Source of the DNA: Isoperla grammatica
Lineage: Eukaryota > Arthropoda > Insecta > Plecoptera > Perlodidae
DNA: 64,000 nucleotides
Assembly: GCA_945910005.1 (NCBI GenBank)
Contig: OX246740.1
Location: 49,277,353-49,341,352, forward strand
Direction: 5' to 3'
Under the pieces are notes generated by a model that worked only from the letters and a program-made list of their open reading frames with translations, ran no database searches and was not told the origin of the DNA. Shown one piece after another: positions 23,886 to 36,519 of this stretch; within the stretch, counting starts at the first letter, position 1; each line of letters opens with the position of its first letter. Made by a program: the position numbers and the translations under genes.

Positions 23886-25904
23886 TTTACTCGCCACTAA
23901 TGGCCGACAGAACAATGTCCAGATTCATACTTCCGGTGAATTTGTTTCAAAGCATTGGTTGTTAAATGTGTTATGTGCCGGATAAATAGTTATAGAGGCA
24001 TTGAAATAATGGTTATTGTTTTAGTTTATGTACTTAGATCTAATAACAATAAAATATGATTTCTTGTTGTTTGCATGAGTGTACTCAATTTTAAACGAAG
24101 TACTCTAACCTTGAAATTGAATTTACTTGAATAGTAAATTATGTAATGTTATTTTTGAAAATTGAGAGCTTAATCAAATGGCATTACTGTGTAAGAAATA
24201 GTGAGTATAGACCTAAACGTAAATAAAATAAAGGAAGTTTTAAAATATGAGTGACTGGAGGTGTTTTTCGTTCAAGATTTCCATTCATGAGAGATTTTAA
24301 TAGAAGTAAGTAAACTAAATGTTGATAATCATTGTAGGACCTCAATAACACGTTTAAAAAGTCCCCGATGATCATAAGTGGTAGAAATCGAACTTATTGA
24401 ACGTCAAACCCTTCTCGCTACCACTGAGTTTCCTGTTTCTCCATCGATTTTTCTGACTCGTATTTATTTTATGCTTGCATACACGATATCCAAAACACAC
24501 GGCGAGAAGACTGAGGGGAGGACGGAGTAGATATATCATGAAGCCATGCCATGTCGTCAAGTAAATCTCAGGTTAGGCTCTACCTAATCCGATCCTGTGG
24601 AGGAACGTCCGCTCGTCTCGAGGCACGATCGTTCGTCTCTCTGGCAGGGATTTCACTCGTCAAGTATGACAGCGAACCATAAAACTTTTATGTGTGTAAA
24701 GGGGAAGCGCAACCGTAACCACAGCATGGTTTTCTGTTCTTAACTACCTGATAATTAACTTATTTTATAGGCTAGCTTCGTTGTCTTCTTTAATTAACAT
24801 TGTTCTGAAGACTTTCAACAGATGGTCTGTATACGAAAAGTCAGTTTATATTGGTCTGTTAATTAAATCTTTGAAATCAAGTTTTAAACAGTTGAATTAT
24901 ACCATTTTGTGGGGTTTATACTTCTTTATGTATGAATGTTAGTAGCATTCAAATTGCTCACACTTATTTTAACCGCGTATACGTGTTAAGGTTTTAAAAT
25001 GGAGACATTTTCCAACCATTAGAGCTAGAATTCTTAACGTACACCGCCGTAACAAATTTATCGTTTATACTTCTTTCTCCTCCATCTCATTTTAATTAAA
25101 TTAAAAACAATAAAATACGAAAAGATTTATACGAAAGCTGTTAAAACGCACAGAGCATTCATTATTAAAGACAAGAAAATGAGAAACAAAACTGTTTAAC
25201 TACTTTCATGCGCTAATTGATGAATCTAATTACACGGGAATCTTTTCATGTAATTTCTACGGGAATGAATGAAGAAAGAACGAACTGAACGGATCCCAGA
25301 TAAAGAAACGGAACGGTCGCCTCACGGTGGATGTATTTTTACAGCTTATCGATCGGTGATGTTTCAGACTTAATTCATTAGCAGAATGGATTACGACCGT
25401 GTTGATCTAATCGATTAGGACGAACCCTAAAGTCAAGAGCGCTCAAGTTTATCCCTTCGAGGAGATTTCTGGGACTCCCTCACCCCAAGGTTATTTACTT
25501 GTAACTTGTAATCGCGCTTGGAAGAGAGGTGTGTTGTGAGTACACAAAGATGCTATACATACACATTCACAGAGAGGTTCGTTTGAAAAGTAATTACGTA
25601 CACACTAAATGTGAAGTTGTTGTTTTGAAAGTGAGTGTTGTGAATGAAAAGATGATATGTCTGCGGGCCATTTTACGCTCTATATGGAATAGGTCTAGTT
25701 GTTTACATGAATAACTAGCAAACCTTTACGTCAACAGTCAGTTTAAATTAAATTGAGAAGAAAGGTTTTGTGTACATTAGTATTTTTTCGGGATTCGAAA
25801 TTTGAAAAATCATCTGTTTTTGACAGGCATTTAGACCAAAGTTTAGCAAAAATGTGTTCAGTGTTTTTCCTATTAATTGTTTCATTATTTATTGTATTAT
25901 TTTA

Positions 25905-25975
25905 TTTATCATCCTTTGTAAATCAGTTTTATAACTGAAAACGATCGACATGAAATAACTAAAAATAAATAAAAT
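25905..25975 (+). mobile_element. Dispersed short repeat (LINE-like tail)
   Basis: CTTTGTAAATCAGTTTTATA then ACTGAAAACGATCGACATG and AATAAATAAA. Related to 2194-2255 and 31443-31490. CAGTTTTATAACTG can form a hairpin. Confidence 0.5.
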
Positions 25976-26867
25976 AACTACACTTGTTTAATAATTTATA
26001 AGTATTGAGGAAGTGTGTGGAAGGCCATACACAATTTACTTATTTTTGTGTCTAAGTTATGCTAAACAGTTTTTTTGTAACGCAATAGATGTTCTTTTGT
26101 CGTTGTGAACTGTGATCTTCGATGGCGCATGAACCTCCTGCCATTGTTCCTCTCTCTCTCCCAAATACGTTTGGCAAACTGTACAGAAGTAACATGACAG
26201 ATAATCTATATTATGAATACACATTATTTTTATTCTCCTAACACTTTTAGAGAGAATAAATACTCTCCCGGGCCGGCTGTTCACGTATGAATCACTCAAT
26301 TTATAAGAATTGTTTATCGTATAAATATAGGTGAGTTGATCAGGGTTGTAACCATAACCAAATATCACCTGGATAATGAAGAATTCTGGGTTTGAGACTC
26401 CCTATCGTCGAAATCAAAATGTGTGTTTATTTTATGGTACACCGAAACAACTTCCATTTACAATGTTGGGCTAAATATCAAATATATACATTTGGGAATG
26501 TTTATCACGTATTTTCTCCCGAGTTACCAACACCAGAAGAGCGATTCTGTATGGGCGACGACAATTTTATCAGCGGTTTTGGTCCTTACTGAAGGCGAAT
26601 GCAAGGCGGTGATTGGCTCATCGCCTTCTTTTAACAACTGAAATCCGGTGATAAACGTATCGTCACCTATTCAGTATTCAGAATCAGGGCGCTAGTCCTG
26701 ATTCACGGATTAATATATGTATATTAAAAATGCTCTATATATTAATGTAAGCTACTCAAACACCCGAGGATTTTTTTTATGGCTACCTCAAACTTTGTTG
26801 TTACTGAATACTGATGGTCCTGGTTGTTACTGAGGGTCCTGGTTCTTACTGAGGGTCCTTGTTTCAG

Positions 26868-27029
26868 TCTTTCAGGATGTCCATGTGATGATGTTCGTCG
26901 GTTTCGGCTTCCTGATGACCTTCCTCAAGAAGTACGGATATTCGTCGGTCGGCTTCAACTTCCTCTTGTCGGCCGTGATGATCCAGTGGTCGATGCTCGT
27001 GAGGGGTTTCTACCACGCAGATAAGAAGG
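26868..27029 (+). CDS. Rh50: Rh channel exon 2 (TM2-TM3)
   Basis: Completes codon 73 and encodes residues 74-126. It begins with [19 protein letters not shown], one of the most conserved Rh signatures (the vestibule and TM2 region), followed by [16 protein letters not shown] and [12 protein letters not shown], which match TM3 and the next loop. The acceptor is TTGTTTCAG|TC and the donor AAGAAGG|GTGAGT, leaving phase 1. A second AG 8 nt downstream would delete FQ and break the phase, so the first AG is preferred. At 162 nt it is somewhat shorter than the vertebrate exon 2 I remember. Confidence 0.95.
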
Positions 27030-29149
27030 GTGAGTGACTGAGTACAATTATATTGTTGACTGAGTGCAATGTTATCTTGTTAGCTGTACTTAGTACAATC
27101 CTTAAATACAAAACAGAGCAAAATTTATTCTGTTGAATCAGTCCAATTTCAACTGACGTTTTGCTGTAGGCTCAGATCAAATTTACAGCTTTTTCATGGA
27201 GTACATGTGTACCGTACATTTGAAAAAAAAACTATTTCATTTTCTGCGGTCTGGGAGGAAGGATCGGGGGCGGGGGTTGTGTTTCAATATGACTTTTTCA
27301 GTTTACCAAGTAATCAGTCCAGTTTCCATAGATTGCACTCAAAAACAAATTTGAATTTGAATTTTTATTCATAACAAAAATATCCAAAGTTTTTTTTTGC
27401 AAATGCATGTTTTTTGCACGGGAGACTGGTGATGTATACAAAAACGTGTGCGATCAGCAATGTTATAATATTATCACGTTAAAGTTTTGTTTTGAATTGA
27501 AGTATTACAATAGGATGGAATTTCATAGTCACGTAAATTGAATTAATGAAATACCTTGTTACGCTAAGATATTACACACAATATTGTATCTATAACGGTT
27601 CCTTAACATAGCTACAAACGTTTGTGTTTCACGGAACATTTTCAAAATTATAAATCCCTTCCTCATTACCAGTTATCAGAAAAAACTAAACTCGGCGCAT
27701 TCCTCTCATTATTTCATTATTTATTTCATAATCTAAAATGTTGTTGTTTAATAATCCCAGGATGTAAACTCAATTTGTGAGAATTTTACACGAATGGCAA
27801 ACAAAATCAAATAATCTGAAAATAGAAACGCTGTTTATAGCTGTTTTAATGAGGTAGGTACGGTTGAGAGTTGTTAATTGTGTGCGCATGTTAACGTTCG
27901 TTATTTAGAGAGATTAAAAAATGACAGAAAGCAGAAATGAAAAAATAAAACATCTAAATAAATATATAACATGAATGGTGTACGTGGTACATTTTAAACT
28001 TGCATAAATATGTTATCACTTTTCCAGCCATGGTATATGCATGGATAAACAGTGGTCTTATTTATATATACTAGTCAAAACTTACTAGTCTCATGCCGAC
28101 TTCCTTTCTTTTTATCTACTTCCCTTTCATGCACGTGTTTTAACAAAATTCAACAGATTATGGGCGCTCTTTCATTCATTAGTAAAGGCGGTCTCTCCTT
28201 TTCAATTTCTAGATGGTTCATAAAATCAAAGCCATACACAATTAAAATATTAAAGCATTGTTTCGATCGCGTTGAGCCTTTTGATAACTATGATGTTTTA
28301 TGACTTTTTAATCACTTATGATTTTCTTGTTGTTTTTAGTCTGTCGTTGAGTGCTGAGTAGTGCTAGAAATATTGCAAATTTTTTTAAATCTTGACAACG
28401 AACAGTGAATCGTCCAACTAGTTGTTTTAATTACTTTTCATAACGTTTCTGTGTAATTGGTATACTATTTGCTTTTATTTTCAAAAGTTTTGAAGGCCCA
28501 AATCCACCTAGTCCAATTTATTAGTACATAACACTTTCCATGAAAGCAGTATATAGCCAACCGTATATAGGTGCGTCGACAGCAATAATGGCTCAATCTA
28601 TATTGGAATTTGGAGCAATTCGCTGTCAACCCATTCTTCTCATATCGTTCCATTTTCTTCCCATTCAAGATTCGCACAGTAATTTCGCGTCACACGTCGC
28701 ATTCACATGTAAACGTCAAGACAATAAGTGAACACATAATTGCTGGCTTCACTTTATTAATGTCGAGTCACATGTATACAGTAATTATGTGAGAAGACAA
28801 ATATCTATGTTTGTCTCACTAGAATTTGCCGCCAGTTGATGTTGTCTGCGGCAGCAAAGCGTGAAAGTTTAGTATTTTCTGTCCATGTCTGAATTAAAAC
28901 TACAATTAAAATTGAAGTTGTGGGCGGATAATAAATTCGATGTTGAGATATTATTATTGGTTTATCGGATTTTATCAAACGTAATGAATTCCGCATAAAC
29001 ATTTTCCGTTCTCTTTGATCAATTCTCGCTGTGCTTGGGTTCCACGCACAAAAACTCTACCCACGCTCTCTATACCACTATTTCGATTTTTAAAAATTGT
29101 TTTAAAAATACGAACAGAAAACCGTAAATCAGGTTCTTACACATTGTGA

Positions 29150-29625
29150 GAATGACTAATAATCATGTTGGCCTCATTACAACCTGACATATTTAATGTT
29201 GAGTAACATATGTTTACATTGAGTCTGCTACTAATAATCATGTTGGCCTCATTACAACCTGTTACTATTTAATGTTGAGTAACATATTACTAACATCGAA
29301 AGAGTGAGCTACTAAAAATCATGTTGTACTCACTACAACCTGTTACTATTTAATGTTGAGTAACATATTACTAACATCGAAAGAGTGAGCTACTAATAAT
29401 CATGTTGTCCTCACTACAACCTGTTACTATTTAATGTTGAGTAACATATTACAAACATTGAAAGAGTGAGCGACTAATAATCATGTTTTCCTCACTACAA
29501 CCTGTTACTATTTAATGTTGAGTAACATATTACAAACATTGAAAGAGTGAGCTACTAATAACCATGTTCTCCTCACTATAACCTATCACTATTTAATGTT
29601 GAGTAACATGTAAACATCAAGCAAG
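29150..29625 (+). repeat. ~79-bp tandem repeat, about 6 copies
   Basis: Units share CTACTAATAATCATGTTG, CTCACTACAACCTGTTAC, TATTTAATGTTGAGTAACAT and AACATCGAAAGAGTGAG. Outer copies are more diverged. Confidence 0.95.
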
Positions 29626-30294
29626 CAGGCAAGTGAGAGAGTGAGTGACTGATAATTATTTTCACCACTACAATCTGCCACCAGTTCTCTTGGGTTATAA
29701 GTTGTATTGGATATCGATAGGCCCCAAAAGATGACGGGGTAGGCGCCTATACGACCTGTAATGGGCCCCTTCATAATTGATTGACTATGATTGAGTATAT
29801 TGGGAGCTCGGTGTGGGATTGGGGGGGGGGGAGCTGGAGTGGGGGGGGGGGGGGGTATACACGTCACAGTGTTCTACAATGCGGGCCAAGAAGGTGCGGT
29901 TATGAGTAAAAATAACATTTTGAGGTTTTCTTTATTTCGTAAGTCCGATTTTATTAATTAATTGTTTTTATTATAATTGTTATTATTATGATTGTAAACA
30001 TTGATTATACTGTAAAAGGGCTTCTCCCTTCCTTAATCAATGGTTCTAATAATTACTTTATACTTATTTAGTGAGTAATTTATGTCAAATGTTTTGTAAC
30101 TGAGTGAAAGAGCTCCAAACTAGAGTAATGAAGGAAGAAAGAACACAATCACAGTTTCAACAACATTGAATACAAAACGCTTGATGTAATTTCTAGGAAG
30201 CAGATTTCAGTTTAGAGACTAATCTTGAGCTTATTTATTGCTGATTAAAGTTATTTCGTTTGGTATCTACAACCTGTGCAGCTCTTTGATTTAG

Positions 30295-30560
30295 TTAGTT
30301 TATTCGTGTTTTGAATGCGGAATGTCCAGGGTTCTATTCCTGGTTCGTGCTGCGGGTTTTAAACTTTGGACCTTGACTTTAATGATACTAGTGTGTATAG
30401 GTAAATTGTGCCTTTTGAGCCGTCATAGCAACGAAGCCCATACTAAATGGTTTAATGTATCCCACTGAAAATCATCGTCTGTGCCCCGAGGTAGAATTGG
30501 TCCGGGTGACTCTACCAGTCGTAAGAGACTACTTAAAAGTCAACGTCGTACATCGTTAAT
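30295..30560 (+). mobile_element. tRNA-derived SINE-2 copy
   Basis: Begins near AATGCGGAATGTCCAGGG with B-box-like GGTTCTATTCC, continues TGATACTAGTGTGTATAGG and GAGCCGTCATAGCAACGAAG, then GAGGTAGAATTGGTCCGGG and CCAGTCGTAAGAGACTAC. It is the copy linking the SINE body to the 68-bp minisatellite motif. Confidence 0.7.
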
Positions 30561-31442
30561 TAATGAATTGGCAGTTCTTGTAATTGAGTGGTTAGTCAAT
30601 GAATAAAAATTTATTTTTCTTTATTTCTTCAAATTCCAAAAACATTTTAACGAAGAATCCGGCTTCAAAAGACTATGAAACAGTTGAAGTTAACCAAATG
30701 TTTTAAAGTTATTTCATTAATATCTACTTGCGTTATTACATAGTTGATTACTTTTCCCCTCATTTGTTTCAGTTTTCGGTTGATTCAGTCGTGAAGTGGT
30801 GACTTGAGGAGTCGTAGTTTTGTTAAGGGTTGGGGGGGGAGGGGGGGGAGGGGGAAGGGGGAGCGAGTGCAATGCAATCAAACACTTCTAAACTTTCCGT
30901 GCCTAAGTGGCTCCTTGAAGAAGCTGCATTGTTACGGCGTCGCGACGCCTCTGCCTGCCCTAGCGTCACAACTCACAACGCTCCAATGTTATTAGATCTA
31001 ACAACGTCACTTCTAGACATACACTGTATTCACGACGCCGATAAAAAGCTTTTACGGTGGATGTTTCACTTTCTAACAATGCGCTGATAAACGGGTTTGT
31101 GATATTTTTAGCTCGATACCTTTGATCAAACGAATTGAACGGATTCATATTTTTGAGTGACGAAGTGTAGATAGTGGTTTCTTTTGAAGCTACAATCACC
31201 GTTAAAACATCCATTAAAACTCGGGTAGAAAAAAACATGTTTTTAATTTTTTATGAGTTGGGTGGATATATTTTTGTAAGCATGAATACATTTATTTCGT
31301 AAAATATTGACTACGATTGAGAAAGCGCGTATATTCAACAAAGGCAAATGCCTGGATAGTTGTCTTTTCAATGTCGATCATAAAAGTCTTAATTTTTTAA
31401 ATGTTGTGATTTTTGCACAAGAAAACACCATTGTTAATAGTC

Positions 31443-31490
31443 CTCATTTTAAATCAGTTTTATAACTGTCCAGGATAGACATTAAATGCT
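31443..31490 (+). mobile_element. Dispersed short repeat fragment
   Basis: AAATCAGTTTTATAACTGTC and AGGATAGACATTAAAT match the blocks at 2.2 and 25.9 kb. Confidence 0.5.
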
Positions 31491-31670
31491 TTTTTATAGG
31501 TTTTAATATAATACTCTCTCGCATTTTTATTCTTTTAAAATCTTTCTTAGCTGTAGCTATATCTAGTCCTTTTTTCTGTCAACCTTACCGCTTGCGGAGA
31601 ACAATGTACCAACAATTGCTGGTGTGTTAATTAAAAAAAAAATTGTATAATGACGCCGACATTACACGAC

Positions 31671-31808
31671 TCAATACTTTCGTCAAACTTATTGAATTCA
31701 AGAAGAAAAGCGAATCAAAAACAGTTTTGTAAGACACTGCAACAATATAGCTTATATTAATTGATGCTTTGTTGTCCTTGAATTCAATAAGTTTGACGAA
31801 AGTATTGA
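31671..31808 (+). other. Perfect 32-bp inverted repeat upstream of exon 3
   Basis: Arm 31671-31702 (TCAATACTTTCGTCAAACTT and on) is an exact reverse complement of 31777-31808, around a 74-nt loop. No further terminal structure was found. Confidence 0.9.
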
Positions 31809-31886
31809 ACCGTATAATGTGGGTGTTGAATGTCCGTGAGAGCACAAAACAAATACTGTGTTTGATGACCGAGCTTTTCTCCCCAG

Positions 31887-32065
31887 ACGGTAAAATCCAC
31901 ATCAGTATCATGCAGCTGATGGAGGCCGATCTGACGACGGCTACCGTCCTCATTTCCATGGGCGCCGTCCTCGGTAAGACGACGCCGATCCAGCTGATCG
32001 TGATGGGGCTGATCGAGGTCATTGTCTGCGTCTCAAACGAGTACCTCGGACTAAACTACTTCAAG
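31887..32065 (+). CDS. Rh50: Rh channel exon 3 (TM4-TM5, outer gate)
   Basis: Completes codon 127 (Asp) and encodes residues 128-186. IMQLMEADLTTATVLIS leads into M-GAVLGK-TTPIQL, then VIVCVSNEYLGLNYFK. This is the Rh segment of the MEAD-type block, GAVLGK and the NEY motif. At the position of the outer pore Phe (F130 of human RhCG) the residue is Met151. The acceptor is CTCCCCAG and the donor AAG|GTGAGA, phase 0. Thirty-three bases downstream of the donor a plus-strand tRNA-derived SINE begins. Confidence 0.95.
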
Positions 32066-32097
32066 GTGAGACGAACACACATCCATCTCAGTTAGAC

Positions 32098-32365
32098 CGA
32101 TAGAGGTGGCTCAGCGGTGAGACGCGAGACTCTAATTCGGGAGGTCGCCGGTTCGATTCCGGCCATCGGTAGTCCTGACTGAAGGTTTCACCGAGGTTTT
32201 CCTCAGTCGTAAAGGCGAATGCTGGGATTGAGTCATACTATCAGCCCTCGGACATTCCTTCCCATCTATCCAAACACCCTAATAACCTAGTTAGTAACCT
32301 GAAGAGGGGCACGTCAGGTAAAGCTGGTGTGCACCCTATAACGGGTATTCCTACGAAAAATTATT
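32098..32365 (+). mobile_element. tRNA-derived SINE-1 copy (plus)
   Basis: GAGGTGGCTCAGCGGTGAGA is an A box, GGTTCGATTCC a perfect B box, and CCGAT/ATCGG can close an acceptor-like stem. The body continues CCTGACTGAAGGTTTCACCG, TCCTCAGTCGTAAAGGCGAA and GTAAAGCTGGTGTGCACCC. Best-preserved copy in the window. Confidence 0.9.
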
Positions 32366-34796
32366 AGTATCTCAGTTAGGGGTTAGGGCATTTTAACATT
32401 GACACCAAATAAGTGAAATACTAATGCTTTTATGCCATTATGACATTAACCATATGCAACGATCCAGGCTTTTGGGTGTTGGTATATCGACCGCTTCTAC
32501 TTGTTTAATTAGTTAGTTTGATAGTAATCAACTTACTGATTAATTAATAAATACATTTCTTAATATTTTGACTCCACCACGACATTATGGGTTGTCGAGC
32601 CGCTATAGAATTTAGAGCAATTCAGTAAAACTACTCACATAGCAGAGAGATATAGTCACTTTAGAATAGTGATTTCGAGTCAGACTATTACCGCGATTTT
32701 ATACCCGTATTTTTAGTTTTCAAAGATTTTCCGGTTATTTTATTTAAGTACGAATTGCTAATAATTGTTTTTAAATAGCGCAAAAGAAAAAATATTATGA
32801 CAATTTCATACTTAATTTGTATCATTATAATTGATTCTAAGAAACTTTATGAATATCTACTACAAACACATTAAACATGATAACTCAAATTTGTGTTCAA
32901 ATAAAATTAAGGACTAAATAACTTAGTGTTTATAATCAAAATAATATCTATTTAATCATATATTGATTAATACTTGATAACATTGATTGTTAATATTAAT
33001 ATATAATAACTTTGAATTTTGACATTAAAACCTCATCCATTCAGGAAAGATTTTAAAGTATCACAGATCTGTTTGAAATCCTTGTGCACGTCTCTACAGT
33101 GGAGACATTACAGTGAACTGCACAACCGTTTGATTAAAACTTCTCGCTATAAAATATCGGCAGTTTTGCGGCTGTTAGATTCCTATAAGGGACACTTTCC
33201 AGCCGCTTCCAGCAACACTCAGAACTCGATTTGGCATCCAACATGCTTCGTGATGTGATCTATGTGTAGAATTGAATCCGTTGCCCATAAGGAACCACCA
33301 CTGAGAATAATTTAGTTATCTTTTGCTAGTAATATTTTTGTTCTGTTTTATTGCTCGAACTGGATTTTATTTGTTAACATTTTGCTATAAAGTAAAACAT
33401 AAAATGGTTGTTTCGATATAGATAAAACATTCACAACTAGTCGAACAATAAACTTCTTGTAGTCACATCGTCAATAAGTCATAACAGTAATAAAATACTG
33501 AAGCTTTTCTCATGCCCTCAAACTTAATACAGTTTTGCATACGTTTTGTAAACATTGTTATAAACAATTTGATTAAGAATCGTTAAAATATTTGAAATAA
33601 AAATTCATAAATCACTCAAAAGAAGAAATAATTTTGAGACGTTGTGAAACGACGATAACATTGATTTATTCATTAATCCATTCAAAATACATCTCAAATC
33701 ATGTTTGAAAGTAACATTTCGTGAAAGTTTCACAAAGTTGAAGATATTTTCTGATATCTGGTGATCTCATAAAAAAACGCACCATTACCCACGTAATATA
33801 ATAACCCGCACATATTTATATTTTACTATATCTCTTTTCCTTCTCGACAACATATTTCCGAATATGTTTGAAATATGCTGTGCTGGCCGTTTCTGACTAG
33901 AGACCGTATTGGAAGCTTGTTAACAATTTCCAAGCAATCCCCCTTCGGATCTCGAATTCGGGGAAATATTTCTGCCGTCGCAATGTCTCTATAAATTGGT
34001 TTTATGAAGAGCTTTGGCTGCTTTTGAAGGGTTCCAGCAGTTCAACAACTAAAACTTGGGGGAATGTCCGCTGGAGAATAAGATAATTTTATAAAAAGAT
34101 ACTGGCAGGGGTCTATGTTGTGTTGCATCGATATCCTATGGAAACCTTAAACCTTCTTTAGGAAGTTTCGTTAGAAGATATGTTCGCTAAATATGTGAAC
34201 GATAATTACAAGTTGGAAGCTGCGCTACGATTTAAAAAGAAACTGTCTGAAAAGTTTTTAATTTGCGTTTTATTTTATCACTTTGTTGAGTAGAAAACAA
34301 ACTTAAAATTAAAAAAGTTTCGAAATAGCAATTATACAAAGTATTTTTTTTGTATGAAGCATTGAAAAAGTCCTGTTTGAATCAAGAGAACACTTACAGG
34401 AGTAACAAGCCAATTAAAATAACTAATTAATATTATTGCTCTTTTGAAACTGTTTTCAATAGAAAATGTTTTAATTAAATTTAACAAGGTCACAAAATAT
34501 ATAGATGGCTTGTTGGAAATATAGAATATCACTTATTCATACACTGCATCCTTAACTTCCATTCTCGGTCAGGGAAAAGGATTTAAGATTTAAAAACCAT
34601 TACAAGGGGTATCTTTAAATAGAATTGTACAACATTGCGTGTACGGTACGATACAATTTTATATTCAAGAATAATTTTCAGCCTAACAATATTAGGCTAG
34701 AAAACATGATGATTATGTAGAATACATTCATTGCACGCTAAATTAAACCTAGACAAAACCTTTAACAAACATTGAAACATTTTGTATTTAATAGTG

Positions 34797-34998
34797 CATA
34801 GTCCAACAACTTTGTATAACGTACTTTAAATTAAATTAATTTCGTCTATATATAATCCTTATCCTGTTGTTTCATTTATTCATTTCCATAGCTGGTTCTA
34901 ACCTTGTATAACGTACTTTAAATTAAATTAATTTCGTCTATATATATAATCCTAATCCTGTAGTTGCATTTGTTCATTTCAATAACTAGTTCTACTAA
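34797..34998 (+). repeat. Two-copy tandem repeat, ~103 bp
   Basis: TTGTATAACGTACTTTAAAT and TTAATTTCGTCTATATATA recur with TCCTGT, TTCATTTC and TAGTTCTA in order. Confidence 0.9.
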
Positions 34999-36075
34999 TG
35001 TAATTTGAGTATTGAAAGGTTATTATGAAACTAAATTCACACGTACTCAATCATCCCCATTACATTTGTACATGATTCCTGGACAGGTGTTATTATCAAT
35101 TCGAGCTCTTCAAATGTACAGTCGTTATTCCGAATATCTATACGGGGTCAGTTCGAATGATAGATGAGTCCAAATAATCCACATCCATAATCCACCATTA
35201 AAAATAAACGTTGCACCTGAAAGCAATGATGCATCGGCTGTTTAAATCCAACCGAGTGACTTTCACAGCTGATAAAACGTTGCAGTCTGCTGCCGTAAAT
35301 TATTGAATTGAATTGAATTGAATTGAAAGATTTTGGCAAAGGATGTTGTGTTTTGGTCGTGAAGAACATAAATATTTGGAGCTGTCTTTCTATTGATAAA
35401 GTGCCAAGATGTTCGGAAAGTTTGCCGGTATGAAAGAGGAAAATTGGCTTTTTATATTATCATGGTTCAAGTTTCTGTGCAAAGTGGGTAGGAAAAGCTC
35501 TACCTGGTCTCTGCTTATACAGACGTCTCACTGAATAGTAATAAGTCCATAAAACATGTGCCTGATGTAGGCAGTACTTGCGAAACTGACTGCTGCATAT
35601 CATGTTTCAAAAATAGATATACTGAATCGACTATTAGATACAAAAGTTTTAATAGTTTGATAGTTTTCGATGAGCTATAGTACTGACACATAGTGAGATG
35701 CGACGCGAACGTTACTAAAGATAATTCAATAGATTATCATTTATTGTATTATGATATTTCGGTGTTTATCTGCGATTCAATTTGGATATTTACAGACTCA
35801 AAAAATGTTCAATTCTAGCTCTTTTTTGTTAGCACTACTCTACATTTCTTCATCGGTGGTATTTTTTTAATCAAGAGGATCTAAACTAACAAGACTATGT
35901 TGTTATTGCTTCGTATTTGTTGTTGTTAAAATATTTTCCCATTCCCTTGTTTGGGGTTGATTTAATTTGAATATTTTTCTTACTCATCTTTTTCAACAAC
36001 CGATGGGGTTGTTTTTTCACTACCCTGTGTTCTACTAACGACAACGAGTGTTGTTGTTGTTGTTGTTGTCCCTAG

Positions 36076-36232
36076 GCGGTGGATGCCGGAGCCTCCATGT
36101 TTGTCCACGTGTTCGGCGCCTACTTCGGGCTGGCCTGCAGTCTGGCGCTGAGGCAGGGTGGTACGATCATTGAGAACGAGGGGAAGACGGCCGAGGGAGC
36201 CAGCTACACTTCCGACCTCTTCGCCATGATAG
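36076..36232 (+). CDS. Rh50: Rh channel exon 4 (TM6, first twin-His)
   Basis: Encodes residues 187-238 plus one nucleotide. AVDAGASMFVHVFGAYFGLA holds D189, aligned with the pore aspartate D177 of RhCG, and H197, aligned with the first twin-His residue H185. The exon continues through CSLALRQGG and a polar loop with TSDLFAMIG before the next TM. The acceptor is GTCCCTAG and the donor ATAG|GTTGGT, leaving phase 1. From memory, the exon 4 end phase matches human RH genes. The preserved His and Asp argue for an ammonia-conducting protein rather than a degenerate RhD-like one. Confidence 0.95.
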
Positions 36233-36344
36233 GTTGGTAAACTTGTTTTAGCAAGGAGAAATAATTATATCATGCAAGAATAAAAAATAAGAAATAAAAA
36301 ATAAGATAAATAAATAAAAAAAGTTAAATGTTATAGTAAAATAA

Positions 36345-36423
36345 TAATTATTATAATAATAATAATAATAATATCATAATAATAATAATAATAATTATAA
36401 TAATAATAATAATAATAATAATA
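36345..36423 (+). repeat. (AAT)n microsatellite, left of LINE fragment
   Basis: Imperfect AAT/ATA repeats abut the 5' truncation of the LINE fragment. Together with 37453-37687 they bracket the element. Confidence 0.9.
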
Positions 36424-36519
36424 TTGGAAGGGAATATGGGAAAACGAACAAGAGCATAATACGAAAGCTGAATGGATACGTAGATGTGAAAGGGAATGTG
36501 AGGACCTTCCTATTATGGA

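Larger units (their letters stand above)
9369..26867 (+). other. Rh50: Intron 1 (17.5 kb)
   Basis: Bounded by GTCAGT and TTTCAG. It holds most of the mobile DNA of the 5' half: MITEs (9.8-10.3 and 17.8 kb), the 785-bp direct repeats with their core (10.9-14.5 kb), a TG/CG hexamer array, a LINE fragment in (AAT)n (15.5-16.7 kb), minus-strand SINE copies and a tandem array with ATCGAT motifs (23.1-23.4 kb). Stretches 18.4-21.8 kb and 24.0-25.7 kb are AT-rich with nothing I can name. The ORFs inside do not look like coding sequence. Confidence 0.8.
27030..31886 (+). other. Rh50: Intron 2 (4.9 kb)
   Basis: Bounded by GTGAGT and CCCCAG. It contains a tandem array of about 79-bp units (29.15-29.62 kb), G-rich runs near 29.82 and 30.83 kb, a SINE-2 copy (30.3-30.56 kb), a dispersed short repeat at 31.44 kb and a perfect 32-bp inverted repeat ending 78 bp before exon 3. 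The rest, including 27.03-29.1 kb, is AT-rich sequence with nothing recognised. Confidence 0.9.
32066..36075 (+). other. Rh50: Intron 3 (4.0 kb)
   Basis: Bounded by GTGAGA and CCCTAG. It carries a full SINE-1 copy right after the donor and a two-copy tandem repeat at 34.8-35.0 kb; a short (GTT)n run lies just before the acceptor. The remaining sequence, including 32.4-34.7 kb, is AT-rich with nothing recognised. Confidence 0.9.
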
